A stretch of DNA of 20,272 nucleotides from Mesotaenium endlicherianum (GCA_009602735.1 WELA01000334.1:1-20272); one strand, 5' to 3'. Shown: positions 1 through 7,943, counted from the first letter of the stretch. A program made the numbers and translations. The notes: a model not told the origin generated them from the sequence alone.

Positions 1-422
1 ACATCGTTTCTTGACATAACGATCCTTTCCTCCAACTTATTTTTCAAATACCTACTTTTGAGATAAGTTCTAGTAATTTTTCCAAACTCGATAAATTAAT
101 CGCTAATAAATCTATCATTATTCTATTCAGTCAAACGCTGCTGAATGAGTTTATTGAGGTTGCTCAACGGCCTAAATTCAAAAAATATTTTACTTTATCT
201 GACCTGGAAGAACTGTTGTTCAGAATACATACAGAAGCATTGTTTGTGCATGTTGTTAGTGATGTTGCAATTTGCCGTGACCCCAAAGACAATTTTCTGC
301 TTTCCCTCGCTAAGGATGGAAAAGCTACTCATTTGATTACAGGAGACAAAGACCTGTTGGATATCAAAGTATTTGGGAAAACAAAGATTGTTACAATTGC
401 TGACTATCTAACCAAGAAATAA
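1..422 (+). pseudogene. PIN-domain toxin (VapC-like, COG1569 type), broken near the N-terminus
   Basis: The frame open from 15 to 422 encodes a protein whose C-terminal two thirds look like the PIN-family toxin component of toxin-antitoxin systems, which are metal-dependent RNases. It shows a CRDPKDNFLL motif and an ITGDKDLLDI motif, which hold the conserved acidic residues of the PIN fold. The frame has no ATG before 216 and is closed by a stop at 12-14. The expected first strand, with the leading catalytic Asp, seems to lie in another frame (frame 1, about 1-63, LDITIL), which stops at 64-66, so at least one frameshift separates the two parts. That segment has also lost the usual D-T-N pattern. 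The true 5' end and any antitoxin lie outside the window. A product starting at 216 (68 residues) would lack the leading acidic residue and is probably inactive. The region is clearly more AT-rich than the genes to its right, in keeping with a mobile TA gene. The family call is fairly sure; the exact number of lesions is not. Confidence 0.6.
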
Positions 423-494
423 ATAGGTATTGTAGAGTTGTCAATAATATCTTACGGGTAATGATGGTTCGAAAAATTTGTCGTATTTAATAAT

Positions 495-605
495 ATGAAA
501 ATCGCATTGGCTTCACCTCCGTTTCCTGCTTCTATTGCAGATATAGATCCTGCAAAAGCAACTGCTTTATTGGCCAGGCGGTTTAAGCATGTGCTGTATC
601 AATAG
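495..605 (+). pseudogene. Remnant of a carbon-nitrogen hydrolase (nitrilase family) with internal deletion
   Basis: This 36-codon frame starts at ATG 495 and stops at 603-605. Its first residues, MKIALASPPFPASIAD, look like the N-terminus of carbon-nitrogen hydrolase family proteins, where the first beta strand begins MKIALAS. The rest, DIDPAKATALLARRFK, looks like the extreme C-terminus of the same family (a D-I-D then LLA-R-F-K pattern). The roughly 270 residues that should lie between them, including the catalytic Glu-Lys-Cys triad, are absent, and the two ends are joined in frame. The stop overlaps the 3' end of the converging aminotransferase gene by 23 bases. The family match is from memory of the family, not from an alignment. 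A genuine small protein is the alternative. Confidence 0.45.
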
Positions 606-1704
606 CGCTGATCAGTTTCTGCATTTCCGGTAAAGTGCCCACAGTAATGCGCGACCATTTTCCCTGCTCTTCATAGATGCCGGTTCCCAGGATATTATTT
701 TGTTTTAATTGCTCAAAGAAATCGGGTTGATGATTTGCCAGCGAGAAATAAATAAAGTTGGTATGTGAAGGGATACAAGGGATGTTCAGACGCTCCATTT
801 GTTCAATGGTATACCTTCTTGCGTGTTGGTTCAAAGCATGGGTTTCTTTCACAAATTTTTCATCTTTTAATGAAGCGATAGCAGCGGCGGTAGATACCAC
901 GCTGATATCGCCATTGGGCCATGATTGCATACGGCTGAGCTGCTCAATAGTAGCAGGATGGGCCATGGCGTATCCTATCCTGGCGCCGGCCAGTCCATAT
1001 ATTTTGGAAAAAGTTCTTGCGATTACCAGCTTCTTGTTTTCATTAACGAGAGAAGATAAAGAACGTTCACTGGTAAAATCGATATAGGCTTCATCTACCA
1101 ATACCCATGCTTTTTTGGATGCTTCCTCTACAAAGTGTACCAGTTCCTCATGATTACAAATGGTTCCTGTAGGGTTGTTGGGATTGCATAGATAAACGAG
1201 TTGCGTATCTGGTTGAATGGCTTTCAATATGGCCGACAAGTCGTTCTTTTTATCAGCTGTTAACGGAACACTGATCTTTTTCATTCCCAGGTTCTCCAGT
1301 GTTGCCGACCAGTAAGGATAAGTGGGAAACGACATCACAAAACTACCTTTGTTCAACGCTGCCAATCTTGAAGCAAGATCAAGTACCTGGGTAGAACCTG
1401 CTCCTAATATTATGTGATCGGCAGTAAGGTTGTTTTTTTGCGCTAGTGCCGTAATGAGATCCGGGCCCAATTGCCAGCTATAGCGGTTGCTGGCAGTAAT
1501 GTATTCGCTCATGGCCGCTCGTGCCATGGGTGAGGGGCCGTAGGGATTTTCATTTGAACTGAGCCTTACGGACTGGCCATCGGCAAGGTTATATCGAGGT
1601 ATGTATGCCGGTGGCGCAGAAGCGAAACCGTTCAACCGGGAGGCACCGATGCTTAAAGCACCCAGGCCCATTTGCCTCAGCCAATTTCTTCTGTTGGATA
1701 GCAT
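583..1704 (-). CDS. Tat-exported PLP-dependent aminotransferase, histidinol-phosphate aminotransferase-like
   Basis: A fold-type I aminotransferase of class I/II, closest in style to HisC. In the 373-residue form used here the motifs run in order: SSNENPYGPSP near the N-terminus, GAGSTQVLDLASR (cofactor phosphate), CNPNNPTGT at about 173-181, VDEAYIDF at about 203-210, and RTFSKIYGLAGARIGY with the Schiff-base lysine at about K234. The start at 1704 places an N-terminal NRRNWL followed by a hydrophobic stretch (GLGALSIGA), which reads as a twin-arginine export signal; starts at 1743 or 1869 are possible but add unconserved-looking sequence. A cytosolic HisC has no such signal, so the enzyme probably works in the periplasm on an unknown amino donor. 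It is not in a histidine operon. It lies 64 bases downstream of the SRPBCC gene and may be co-transcribed with the arsR-type operon. The PLP enzyme call is sure; the substrate is not. Confidence 0.88.
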   Translation of the reverse strand: MLSNRRNWLRQMGLGALSIGASRLNGFASAPPAYIPRYNLADGQSVRLSSNENPYGPSPMARAAMSEYITASNRYSWQLGPDLITALAQKNNLTADHIILGAGSTQVLDLASRLAALNKGSFVMSFPTYPYWSATLENLGMKKISVPLTADKKNDLSAILKAIQPDTQLVYLCNPNNPTGTICNHEELVHFVEEASKKAWVLVDEAYIDFTSERSLSSLVNENKKLVIARTFSKIYGLAGARIGYAMAHPATIEQLSRMQSWPNGDISVVSTAAAIASLKDEKFVKETHALNQHARRYTIEQMERLNIPCIPSHTNFIYFSLANHQPDFFEQLKQNNILGTGIYEEQGKWSRITVGTLPEMQKLISAIDTAHA

Positions 1705-1768
1705 AAGGTTTGGTTTTATGCTATTAAAATTAAGCGTTTGCATGGGCCCGGGGCTGTTAAAAATGCAT

Positions 1769-2266
1769 TTAATATTTCGCCAGCAATTCGTCGAGATTGC
1801 CATGTGCCATGGTGAATCCTTGCTGGAAGCCCATCTCCACAATCTTTTCCAGATCGGCTGCACTGTCAAAACTCACTTCCACCGTTACCAGCGTGCCATC
1901 GCCTGCAGTTTGAAAGCGTGTGTACCAATGCATGGAAGGCGCTATACCGCTATCGTTTCCATTCTCATCACAAAAGCTGTCTACCGCTGTGAAACTTTTT
2001 TGAGGCTCGATGCTTTTGAAACTCACTTTGCAAAAGTGTTGTTCGCCTTGTGGACTCACCATCACATAGAGCCAACGTCCGCCTGCTTTGAAGTCCATAG
2101 ATTTGGTCTCAGTTTTGTAAGGCCTGGGCGCCCACCATTCATCCAGCAGGCTGCTTTCCGTCCATGCCCTCCATACTTTTTCGAGCGGAGCATTGAATTC
2201 CCTCGTCACAATCAATTTTTTACCCGAAGGGTCTCTCGTGATCTTGGTTTCAAGTGTGTTGATCAT
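1769..2266 (-). CDS. SRPBCC/AHSA1 (activator of Hsp90 ATPase-like) domain protein
   Basis: A 165-residue single-domain protein of the START/Bet v1 superfamily. The AHSA1-type signature is visible at the N-terminus: a TREFNAPLEKVWRAWTE strand-helix, then LLDEWWAP and GGRWLYVM. The C-terminal helix (GFQQGFTMAHGNLDELLAKY) closes the hydrophobic cavity in this fold. No enzymatic residues can be assigned; members bind small hydrophobic ligands. Its ATG follows the stop of the ArsR-type gene with a 2-base gap, so the two are translationally linked. ArsR plus SRPBCC pairs are a common arrangement in Bacteroidota, in which the regulator controls both genes. The ligand and physiological role are unknown. 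Confidence 0.9.
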   Translation of the reverse strand: MINTLETKITRDPSGKKLIVTREFNAPLEKVWRAWTESSLLDEWWAPRPYKTETKSMDFKAGGRWLYVMVSPQGEQHFCKVSFKSIEPQKSFTAVDSFCDENGNDSGIAPSMHWYTRFQTAGDGTLVTVEVSFDSAADLEKIVEMGFQQGFTMAHGNLDELLAKY

Positions 2267-2268
2267 TG

Positions 2269-2595
2269 TTATTGTTTTTTAAGTTTATCAAGTAGGGTAT
2301 CTAATTGGCCGAAGCGGCCTTCCCATAGTTTGCGGAAAGGTTCGAGCCATGCATCGATCTCTTTCATTTTTTGTGTATTGAGGTGATAATAAATTTCACG
2401 GCCTGACTGCTCCTGTCGTACCAGGCCACAGTCGGCCAGCACACTCACATGTTTCGACACAGCCTGCCGGCTGCTGTTAAAATGTTCGGCCAGCGCATTG
2501 GGTGTCATGGCCTGTGCCAACAGGAGGCTTAAGATCGTTCTGCGGGTAGGGTCGGCGATGGCCTGGAAGACATCGCGACGGGCTATCATAACCAT
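2269..2595 (-). CDS. ArsR-family winged-helix transcriptional repressor
   Basis: A 108-residue winged-helix regulator. Visible elements are [18 protein letters not shown] (helix 1-2), [19 protein letters not shown] (the HTH recognition region), and [16 protein letters not shown] (beta wing). No cysteine- or histidine-rich metal site such as CxCxxC is seen, so it resembles the non-metal SdpR-like group that pairs with SRPBCC proteins. The frame stays open upstream to 2808, but that part would run through the promoter/operator region and does not look like protein, so I take ATG 2595 (2589 is also possible). It is the first gene of an operon with the SRPBCC gene 2 bases downstream. It is very likely autoregulated through the palindromes at 2600-2645. 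Confidence 0.9.
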   Translation of the reverse strand: MVMIARRDVFQAIADPTRRTILSLLLAQAMTPNALAEHFNSSRQAVSKHVSVLADCGLVRQEQSGREIYYHLNTQKMKEIDAWLEPFRKLWEGRFGQLDTLLDKLKKQ

Positions 2596-2599
2596 AATC

Positions 2600-2645
2600 T
2601 GCAACTTTATGGTTGCAAATATAAATACGCAACCATAAAGTTGCA
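2600..2645. promoter_or_regulatory. Paired palindromic operators flanking the arsR promoter -7 box
   Basis: Two 16-base elements, GCAACTTTATGGTTGC at 2601-2616 and GCAACCATAAAGTTGC at 2629-2644, are exact reverse complements of each other; with one extra pair on the outside the perfect arms are 17 bases. Each element is itself a GCAAC-N6-GTTGC inverted repeat, the form expected for a dimeric ArsR-type repressor. One site covers the -33 to -7 spacer and the other covers the predicted transcription start. Binding at both would close the promoter. That the neighbouring ArsR protein binds here is an inference from position and symmetry. Confidence 0.75.
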
Positions 2646-2646
2646 A
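2616..2646 (-). promoter_or_regulatory. Bacteroidota-type promoter of the arsR-SRPBCC operon
   Basis: Read on the minus strand, TTG at 2646-2644 is followed by exactly 20 bases and then TATATTTG (2623-2616), a perfect match to the Bacteroidota -7 consensus TAnnTTTG with its -33 TTG. The box ends about 20 bases before the ATG at 2595, so the predicted leader is very short. The -7 box lies in the 12-base spacer between the two operator palindromes. Confidence 0.75.
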
Positions 2647-2784
2647 GTGTTTTCTCAGAAATATTTTACCCCTGGTATAATATTGCGGAAACCGTTGGTA
2701 CCATTGGTAGCAGAAAAGGCGTGTTTCGTCGCAGAAAGGCCCGGACTGCCTGCCGGGTGTGCAATAAATGGCTACTTTGCCCCC

Positions 2785-3828
2785 ATGAAAAAGCCATGGT
2801 ACCAGCAAAAATGGGCGGTGTTCTCTCTACACGTGATTACCTGGCTATTCTTATTTTCTCTACCGTACCTGCTGCGCTCCTCCTATAAAAATTATGGACC
2901 AAAAAAGCCGGCAGACGAATCCGGGACTTTCTTTCTTTTTGGTCTCGTCATGAATGCCATTTGGGTATCGGCTTTTTATTTCAATGCTTTCTGGCTGGTG
3001 CCGCGTTTTATTTACAGGAAACGTTACTGGTGGTTTGCATTTGCCCAGTTGCTGTTGTTGTTCTTATTGATGTTCACCAGTGCTTCGCTATTCCGCTTGC
3101 TGGTTAGCACCAAGGCTTTCAGCGTGGGACCGCACTTGCTGATCAATTTCTTCATTTACCTGCTCATTTTCTCTGCTAGCACCACTTATCGTATGGTGAG
3201 TGATAAAATTGGGGAAGACAGGCGCCTGTCTGAAAAAGAAAACGAGAACCTGAAAACAGAACTGGCTTTGCTGCGTTCGCAAGTGAGTCCGCATTTCATG
3301 TTCAACGTACTGAACAATATGGTGGCGTTGGCCCGCAAAAAATCTGACCTGCTAGAGCCCTCGCTGATCAAACTATCCTCCCTCATGCGTTATATGTTGT
3401 ATGAGGCCGATGAAGAAAAAGTATCGCTCGATAAAGAAATAGAATACCTGGAAAGTTATATCGACCTGCAGCGGCAGCGCTTTGGCAATAAAGTAAGGGT
3501 TGAGGTAGACCTGCAGGCCGATAATGAGCATTACCAGATTGAGCCCATGCTGCTGATACCCTTTGTGGAAAACGCTTTCAAGCACGGTACCACGCTGCTT
3601 GAAGACCCGATGATTAACATCAACCTGCAAGCAGAAAAGAACCTGCTGAACTTTTCCGTTGAGAATCGCTACAATGGAATGACTGTTGAAGAGAAAGACA
3701 AAACTTCAGGCATCGGCCTCGCCAACGTGAAAAGAAGGCTGCAGTTGTTGTACAATGATGCCTATAAGCTCAATATTTCCAACCACGATCACCTGTTTAC
3801 CATTACCCTGCAAATACAACTTTCCTGA
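2785..3828 (+). CDS. LytS/YpdA-type sensor histidine kinase
   Basis: A 347-residue membrane kinase. Four hydrophobic segments can be seen at about residues 12-31, 49-72, 80-103 and 118-133, then a short coiled coil (about 145-162). The His_kinase domain follows, with the phospho-acceptor in SPHFMFN at H170. A HATPase domain carries the N-box [11 protein letters not shown] (N263) and the G-box [12 protein letters not shown] (about 308-319). No extracellular sensor domain is present, so the signal is probably sensed in or at the membrane. The frame is open back to 2641, but that part overlaps the arsR operator region; ATG 2785 gives the canonical short N-terminus. A weak -7-like TACTTTG lies at 2773-2779. 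The stop TGA shares its final A with the ATG of the response regulator (TGATG), so the pair is translationally coupled. Confidence 0.92.
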   Translation: MKKPWYQQKWAVFSLHVITWLFLFSLPYLLRSSYKNYGPKKPADESGTFFLFGLVMNAIWVSAFYFNAFWLVPRFIYRKRYWWFAFAQLLLLFLLMFTSASLFRLLVSTKAFSVGPHLLINFFIYLLIFSASTTYRMVSDKIGEDRRLSEKENENLKTELALLRSQVSPHFMFNVLNNMVALARKKSDLLEPSLIKLSSLMRYMLYEADEEKVSLDKEIEYLESYIDLQRQRFGNKVRVEVDLQADNEHYQIEPMLLIPFVENAFKHGTTLLEDPMININLQAEKNLLNFSVENRYNGMTVEEKDKTSGIGLANVKRRLQLLYNDAYKLNISNHDHLFTITLQIQLS

Positions 3829-4538
3829 TGTTAAAATGCATAGCCATAGACGATGAGCCGCTGGCGCTGGAACTGCTGGTAGATAATATTGGCAAAGTGC
3901 CTTTCCTGCAATTGGTGGCAGCCTGCGACGATCCCATCAAAGCGCTGCAACTGTTGCAGACAGAAGAGATCGACCTGGTATTTGTAGATATCCAGATGCC
4001 CGGCCTCACAGGGTTGCAACTCATCCAGAGCCTCACCAGGAAACCCATGTTCATTCTCATTACTGCATATGATAAATATGCGTTGGAAGGTTTTAACCTC
4101 GATGTGATCGATTATCTCGTGAAACCCGTTTCACTCGACCGCTTCATCAAGGCCTGTAACAAGGCACAGGAATGGCACCAGTTGAAACATACCGGGCCGG
4201 TACAACAGGCAACTGCCACGGATTTTTTCTTTATCAAAGCCGATTACAGCCTGGTGAAAGTTGCGTATGCAGATGTGATATGGGTAGAGGGACTGAAAGA
4301 TTATGTGGCCATCCACCTGCAAAGTACTGCCAAACCGCTGATAGCGAGGGTGAGCATGAAATCTGTTGAAGAGCAGTTACCCCCACCGCTCTTTCGTCGT
4401 ATCCATAAATCCTACCTGGTCTCCACCCGTTATATTACGTCGGTGCGCAAACACGCTGTGTTTATTGGAACCCGGGAGCTGCCTGTTGGCGATGCTTACC
4501 GGGATGCACTGGCGGCGCTGACCGGAAAAGCGCTTTGA
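3828..4538 (+). CDS. LytTR-family response regulator
   Basis: A 236-residue two-domain regulator. The receiver domain (about 1-120) has the acidic pocket D8-D9 in IDDEP, the phospho-acceptor D54 in VFVDIQMPGLTG, the conserved Thr in LITAYDKYAL, and K in YLVKPVS. The C-terminal LytTR DNA-binding domain (about 130-232) starts at FFFIKADYSLVKV, with the typical IWVEGLKDYVAIHL and FRRIHKSYLVS motifs. It is the cognate partner of the LytS-type kinase with which it overlaps by one base. LytTR regulators usually bind paired direct repeats upstream of target genes. I did not find a clear pair here, so control of the adjacent outer-membrane gene is only suggested by position. Confidence 0.95.
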   Translation: MLKCIAIDDEPLALELLVDNIGKVPFLQLVAACDDPIKALQLLQTEEIDLVFVDIQMPGLTGLQLIQSLTRKPMFILITAYDKYALEGFNLDVIDYLVKPVSLDRFIKACNKAQEWHQLKHTGPVQQATATDFFFIKADYSLVKVAYADVIWVEGLKDYVAIHLQSTAKPLIARVSMKSVEEQLPPPLFRRIHKSYLVSTRYITSVRKHAVFIGTRELPVGDAYRDALAALTGKAL

Positions 4539-4626
4539 GCATGTCCGTTGGTATGGCATTCGGCCGTTTCGTCGCAATATTTTAGCCACTCATCTCATTT
4601 ACGGGATGCCGCCTCTTACCGCAAGA

Positions 4627-4634
4627 TATTTTTG
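4627..4634 (+). promoter_or_regulatory. Possible -7 box for the outer-membrane barrel gene
   Basis: TATTTTTG matches TAnnTTTG exactly and sits 20 bases before the chosen ATG at 4655, the usual spacing in this phylum. No TTG is present at the expected -33 position, so the promoter may need an activator or the match may be chance in an AT-rich spot. Confidence 0.4.
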
Positions 4635-4654
4635 TGCAAGCAAATGATAATGAT

Positions 4655-7276
4655 ATGAAAAAGTACCTGTACACATCTTTATTAGCCTTCTGTATGGCGT
4701 TTATGGCCGGCGCCCAAACGAAAGGCCCTATGAATGCCAATATCGGTCATGTATATGGTAAAGTGGTAGACAGCACCGGCAAAGGCATCAGCGATGTGTC
4801 GGTTGTGATTACCAGGAGTGCTTACGACAGCGTTTCCAAGAAGAAGAAAGACGTGCCTGTAAAGGCTTTCATCACGAAGTCCAATGGTGAGTTCAGTTTC
4901 GAGGAGCTGTCAATTTTTATGCCCCTGCAATTGAAAGTTGCTGCTACCGGTTATAAGCCTTATAAGCAAATGCTCAGTTTTCAGATGAAAATGCCGGCAG
5001 GCGGAGGCGCAGCGGGCCAGGGCCAATCGGGCGGCAACGCCATGGCGGGGTTGAGCGCTGCGCTCAACGCATTCGACAAAGACCTGGGCAATATCAAGCT
5101 CACAACAGACGTAACACAATTGCAAACCGTAACGGTTACCACTACTGCCAAGCCTTTGCTGAGAATGGATATTGATAAAAAAGTATTCAATGTAGAGAAG
5201 AACCTGGTAAGCAGTGGTGGAACGGCTGTGGATGTAATGCGCAACGTACCTTCCTTGCAGGTAGACATCGACGGAAATGTGAAGCTGCGCAATGCTGCTC
5301 CGCAGATCTATGTAGATGGCCGTCCCACTACACTTTCGCTCGACCAGATTCCGGCCGATGCCATTGAAAGTGTGGAAGTGATCACCAACCCTTCTGCCAA
5401 ATACGACGCTTCAGGCGGTACTGCAGGCATCCTCAACATCGTGCTCAAGAAAAATAAAAGAACGGGTTATAATGGAAACCTGATGGCAGGAGTGGACAGT
5501 CGCGGTGGTTTTAACGGAGGCGGTAACCTCAGCCTTCGCCAAAACAAATTCAACATTTCGCTGGCTACCATGACCAACCAGATGCGCAATCATACCAGCG
5601 GTACTACCAACCGCCTCAACTACGGCGATACACTCACACACGTATTGCAGCAGAACGACAACAAAACAAAGGGAGGTTTTCTTTTCGGCAGGCTGGGTGT
5701 GGATTATTTTGTTACCAACCGTACTACCATATCACTGGCAGGTATCAAAGTACATGGTAAGTTCAAGCCCGGAGAAACCATCGATATTCAAACCGATACT
5801 TTATTGAACGGCGGCAAACTGAGCGGATTAAGCCGGCGCGCCACCACGGGCGACCGTGAGTTCAATGCCAGCGGTTTGCAGTTCGGTATCAAACACAATT
5901 TTCCCAAGGCTGGTGAAGAACTCACTGCCGACATGAACTATTTCTCAGGTAAGAACGAAGGTAATTCCCTGTACACTACGCAGTATTACCAGGGCAATAC
6001 CGTAGCTGGCACACAATTGCAGCAGGTAGTGAGTGATGGAAACAACCGGTTCATGACCATACAGACCGATTATGTGAAGCCCTTCAATGATCAAACAAAA
6101 CTGGAGACCGGACTTCGGGCGCAGTTGAATCACCTGGTCAATAACAACGAAACCTTTTTGCAAAGACCGGGTTCGCCGGATATGGTTAAACTGGGTTCTG
6201 CCACCAACAATTATCAGAACGACAACAATGTATATGCAGCGTATGTTTCGGTAACCAGCAAGATCAAGAATTTCGGTTACCAGGTGGGTTTGCGTGCAGA
6301 GCGTTCCGATTATACCGGCGAGCTTACCAATACGGGCGAGCAGTTCAGCAACAAGTATCCCATCAGCCTGTTCCCTTCATTGTTCCTGAGCCAGAAGCTG
6401 AAGAAGCAGCAAGAGTTGCAGTTGAGCATCACCAGGCGTATTAACCGGCCGAATTTTTTCCAGCTCATACCTTATGTAGATTATACAGACAGCCTGAACA
6501 TTACCAGGGGTAACCCGGCGCTTACACCGGAATTCACCTACTCGGGTGAAATGTCTTACGGCAAAACTTTCAAGGGCAACAACAGTCTCCTGTTTTCGGT
6601 ATATTACAAATACACCGATCACCTGATTACACGTTTTCTTGATAAATCTACGAACCCGCTTACCGGTAAGCAAGACCTGATCAATACATTCATCAATGCA
6701 AACTCGGCTTATTCTGCGGGAGCAGAACTTACTTCTGTGAACAGCGTAGCCAAGTTCTGGGACCTCACCACCAATGTGAACCTGTACAATTCAAAGATCA
6801 ATACCACTAATATAGGCAACAGCCAGGATGCTTTGTGGAGCTGGTTCGGTAAACTGAACAGTACATTCAAACTGCCTTCAAATGTGAGCATACAGCTTAC
6901 GGCCGATTACCAGTCCAAAACCAACCTGCCGGTGAACAATGGTCCTGGTGGTTTCGGTCCGCCCATGCAACAGGCACAATCGGCTTCACAAGGATATGTA
7001 AGACCTTTCTGGGGCATGGATCTTGCGGTGAAGAAGAGTTTCCTGAAGAACAATGTAGCTACGGTTACTTTGTCTGTGAATGATATTTTCCGCACGCGTA
7101 AATCGGACCAGCATTCAGAGAGCGCTTATTTCTCACAGGATTATTACCGGCTGAACAACCCGCAGATGGTGCGGCTGAATTTCACTTACCGTTTTGGTAA
7201 GATGGACCTGTCGCTCTTCAAACGCCAGAATACCAAGAACCAGGGTGGTGGCATGGAAGGAGTGAACATGCAATAA
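4655..7276 (+). CDS. TonB-plug outer-membrane beta-barrel protein with carboxypeptidase-like regulatory domain (PF14905-type barrel)
   Basis: An 873-residue outer-membrane protein. A signal peptide (MKKYLYTSLLAFCMAFMAGAQ) is followed by a carboxypeptidase-regulatory-like domain (about 28-105; HVYGKVVDSTGKGISDVSV, then a FSFEELSI strand). A glycine-rich linker follows, then a TonB-receptor plug (about 160-275; RNVPSLQVDIDGNVKLRN, IYVDGRP, IESVEVITNPSAKYDASG). The rest is a long beta barrel of the OMP_b-brl_3 kind. The plug motifs are those of TonB-dependent receptors, but this family is not paired with a SusD, and none is nearby, so classical SusCD glycan import is unlikely. The last residues are a Gln/Gly/Asn-rich tail after LNFTYRFGK rather than a terminal aromatic. 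I prefer ATG 4655 over an upstream ATG at 4634, since it gives a clean signal peptide. The cargo is unknown; the gene lies 116 bases after the LytTR regulator. Confidence 0.92.
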   Translation: MKKYLYTSLLAFCMAFMAGAQTKGPMNANIGHVYGKVVDSTGKGISDVSVVITRSAYDSVSKKKKDVPVKAFITKSNGEFSFEELSIFMPLQLKVAATGYKPYKQMLSFQMKMPAGGGAAGQGQSGGNAMAGLSAALNAFDKDLGNIKLTTDVTQLQTVTVTTTAKPLLRMDIDKKVFNVEKNLVSSGGTAVDVMRNVPSLQVDIDGNVKLRNAAPQIYVDGRPTTLSLDQIPADAIESVEVITNPSAKYDASGGTAGILNIVLKKNKRTGYNGNLMAGVDSRGGFNGGGNLSLRQNKFNISLATMTNQMRNHTSGTTNRLNYGDTLTHVLQQNDNKTKGGFLFGRLGVDYFVTNRTTISLAGIKVHGKFKPGETIDIQTDTLLNGGKLSGLSRRATTGDREFNASGLQFGIKHNFPKAGEELTADMNYFSGKNEGNSLYTTQYYQGNTVAGTQLQQVVSDGNNRFMTIQTDYVKPFNDQTKLETGLRAQLNHLVNNNETFLQRPGSPDMVKLGSATNNYQNDNNVYAAYVSVTSKIKNFGYQVGLRAERSDYTGELTNTGEQFSNKYPISLFPSLFLSQKLKKQQELQLSITRRINRPNFFQLIPYVDYTDSLNITRGNPALTPEFTYSGEMSYGKTFKGNNSLLFSVYYKYTDHLITRFLDKSTNPLTGKQDLINTFINANSAYSAGAELTSVNSVAKFWDLTTNVNLYNSKINTTNIGNSQDALWSWFGKLNSTFKLPSNVSIQLTADYQSKTNLPVNNGPGGFGPPMQQAQSASQGYVRPFWGMDLAVKKSFLKNNVATVTLSVNDIFRTRKSDQHSESAYFSQDYYRLNNPQMVRLNFTYRFGKMDLSLFKRQNTKNQGGGMEGVNMQ

Positions 7277-7298
7277 CTAAACGTATCTTTAGCAAATA

Positions 7299-7328
7299 CA
7301 GGGCTGGTTATGTAAGTAACCGGCCCTG
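7299..7328 (+). terminator. Hairpin downstream of the outer-membrane barrel gene
   Basis: CAGGGCTGGTTA (7299-7310) and TAACCGGCCCTG (7317-7328) form a 12-pair stem with one G-U pair and a 6-base loop, 22 bases after the stop. Only a weak T-rich tail follows (ATTAATTATTG), so it may act as a terminator or as a 3' stabilising hairpin. Confidence 0.6.
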
Positions 7329-7364
7329 CATTAATTATTGTTGAACGTTTAAACAGTTACATCA

Positions 7365-7943
7365 TTGACAGAAGAGATCAACCAGCCGTTTCCCCACGCA
7401 TATTATAATATTGTTGTGGCTACGCAATCATCGGGGTTTACCATGGCATCCGATGTATTAACCTGTTCTTTGTTGAGAACCCTTGCAGCTTCCAGGCCAT
7501 CGGGTAAATTGCTGGAATTAGGAACAGGTACGGGTCTATCCACCTCATGGATACTTGACGGGATGAATGCAGCAGCCACATTGATTTCCATAGACAACGA
7601 TCCTTCTTTTCTAAAGATTGCCAAAGAAAATCTTGAACCTGATGATCGCCTGAACCTGGTAGAGGCCGATGGCGGCGAATGGATAGCAAGCAATAAACAT
7701 CAACGGTTTGATTTTATTTTTGCAGATACCTGGCATGGGAAATACTTGCTCCTCAACGAAGTATTGACGATGCTGAACAAAGGAGGTCTCTATATCATAG
7801 ACGATATGTTACCGCAAGCCAATTGGCCGGAGGGGCACCAGGATAAAGCAACAAAACTGATCGCATGCCTTGAAGCAAGAGAAGACCTGGTACTGACAAA
7901 ACAAGCCTGGGCAAGCGGGATCATTATTGCAGTGAAAAAATAA
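7365..7943 (+). CDS. Class I SAM-dependent O-methyltransferase-like protein
   Basis: A 192-residue Rossmann-fold methyltransferase. Motif I is LLELGTGTGLST (about 49-60), the acidic residue after strand 2 is in ISIDNDP (about 74-80), the strand-4 motif is FIFADTWHGKY (D121), and a later IIDDMLP (D146-D147) resembles the metal-site region of O-methyltransferases. The start is TTG at 7365; the first ATG (7443) would remove 26 residues that look conserved (PFPHAYYNI and GFTMASD), so TTG is preferred. It stands alone between a terminator-like hairpin and a convergent regulator gene. The methyl acceptor cannot be inferred. The family call is sure, the subclass moderate. Confidence 0.85.
   Translation: MTEEINQPFPHAYYNIVVATQSSGFTMASDVLTCSLLRTLAASRPSGKLLELGTGTGLSTSWILDGMNAAATLISIDNDPSFLKIAKENLEPDDRLNLVEADGGEWIASNKHQRFDFIFADTWHGKYLLLNEVLTMLNKGGLYIIDDMLPQANWPEGHQDKATKLIACLEAREDLVLTKQAWASGIIIAVKK

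Noticed and set aside
1601..2386. Long plus-strand frame of 261 codons
   Set aside because: It runs antisense to the aminotransferase, SRPBCC and ArsR genes, whose family motifs are unmistakable; its own translation shows no domain.
2641..2784. Upstream extension of the sensor kinase
   Set aside because: It starts inside the operator region and lacks membrane or domain character; ATG 2785 gives the normal family N-terminus.
2596..2808. Upstream extension of the ArsR reading frame
   Set aside because: It crosses the promoter and operators and encodes no recognisable sequence; the HTH domain begins at the ATG near 2595.
7349..7356. GTTTAAAC palindrome before the methyltransferase start
   Set aside because: A short AT-rich 8-base palindrome without a promoter match or a second copy; chance is sufficient.
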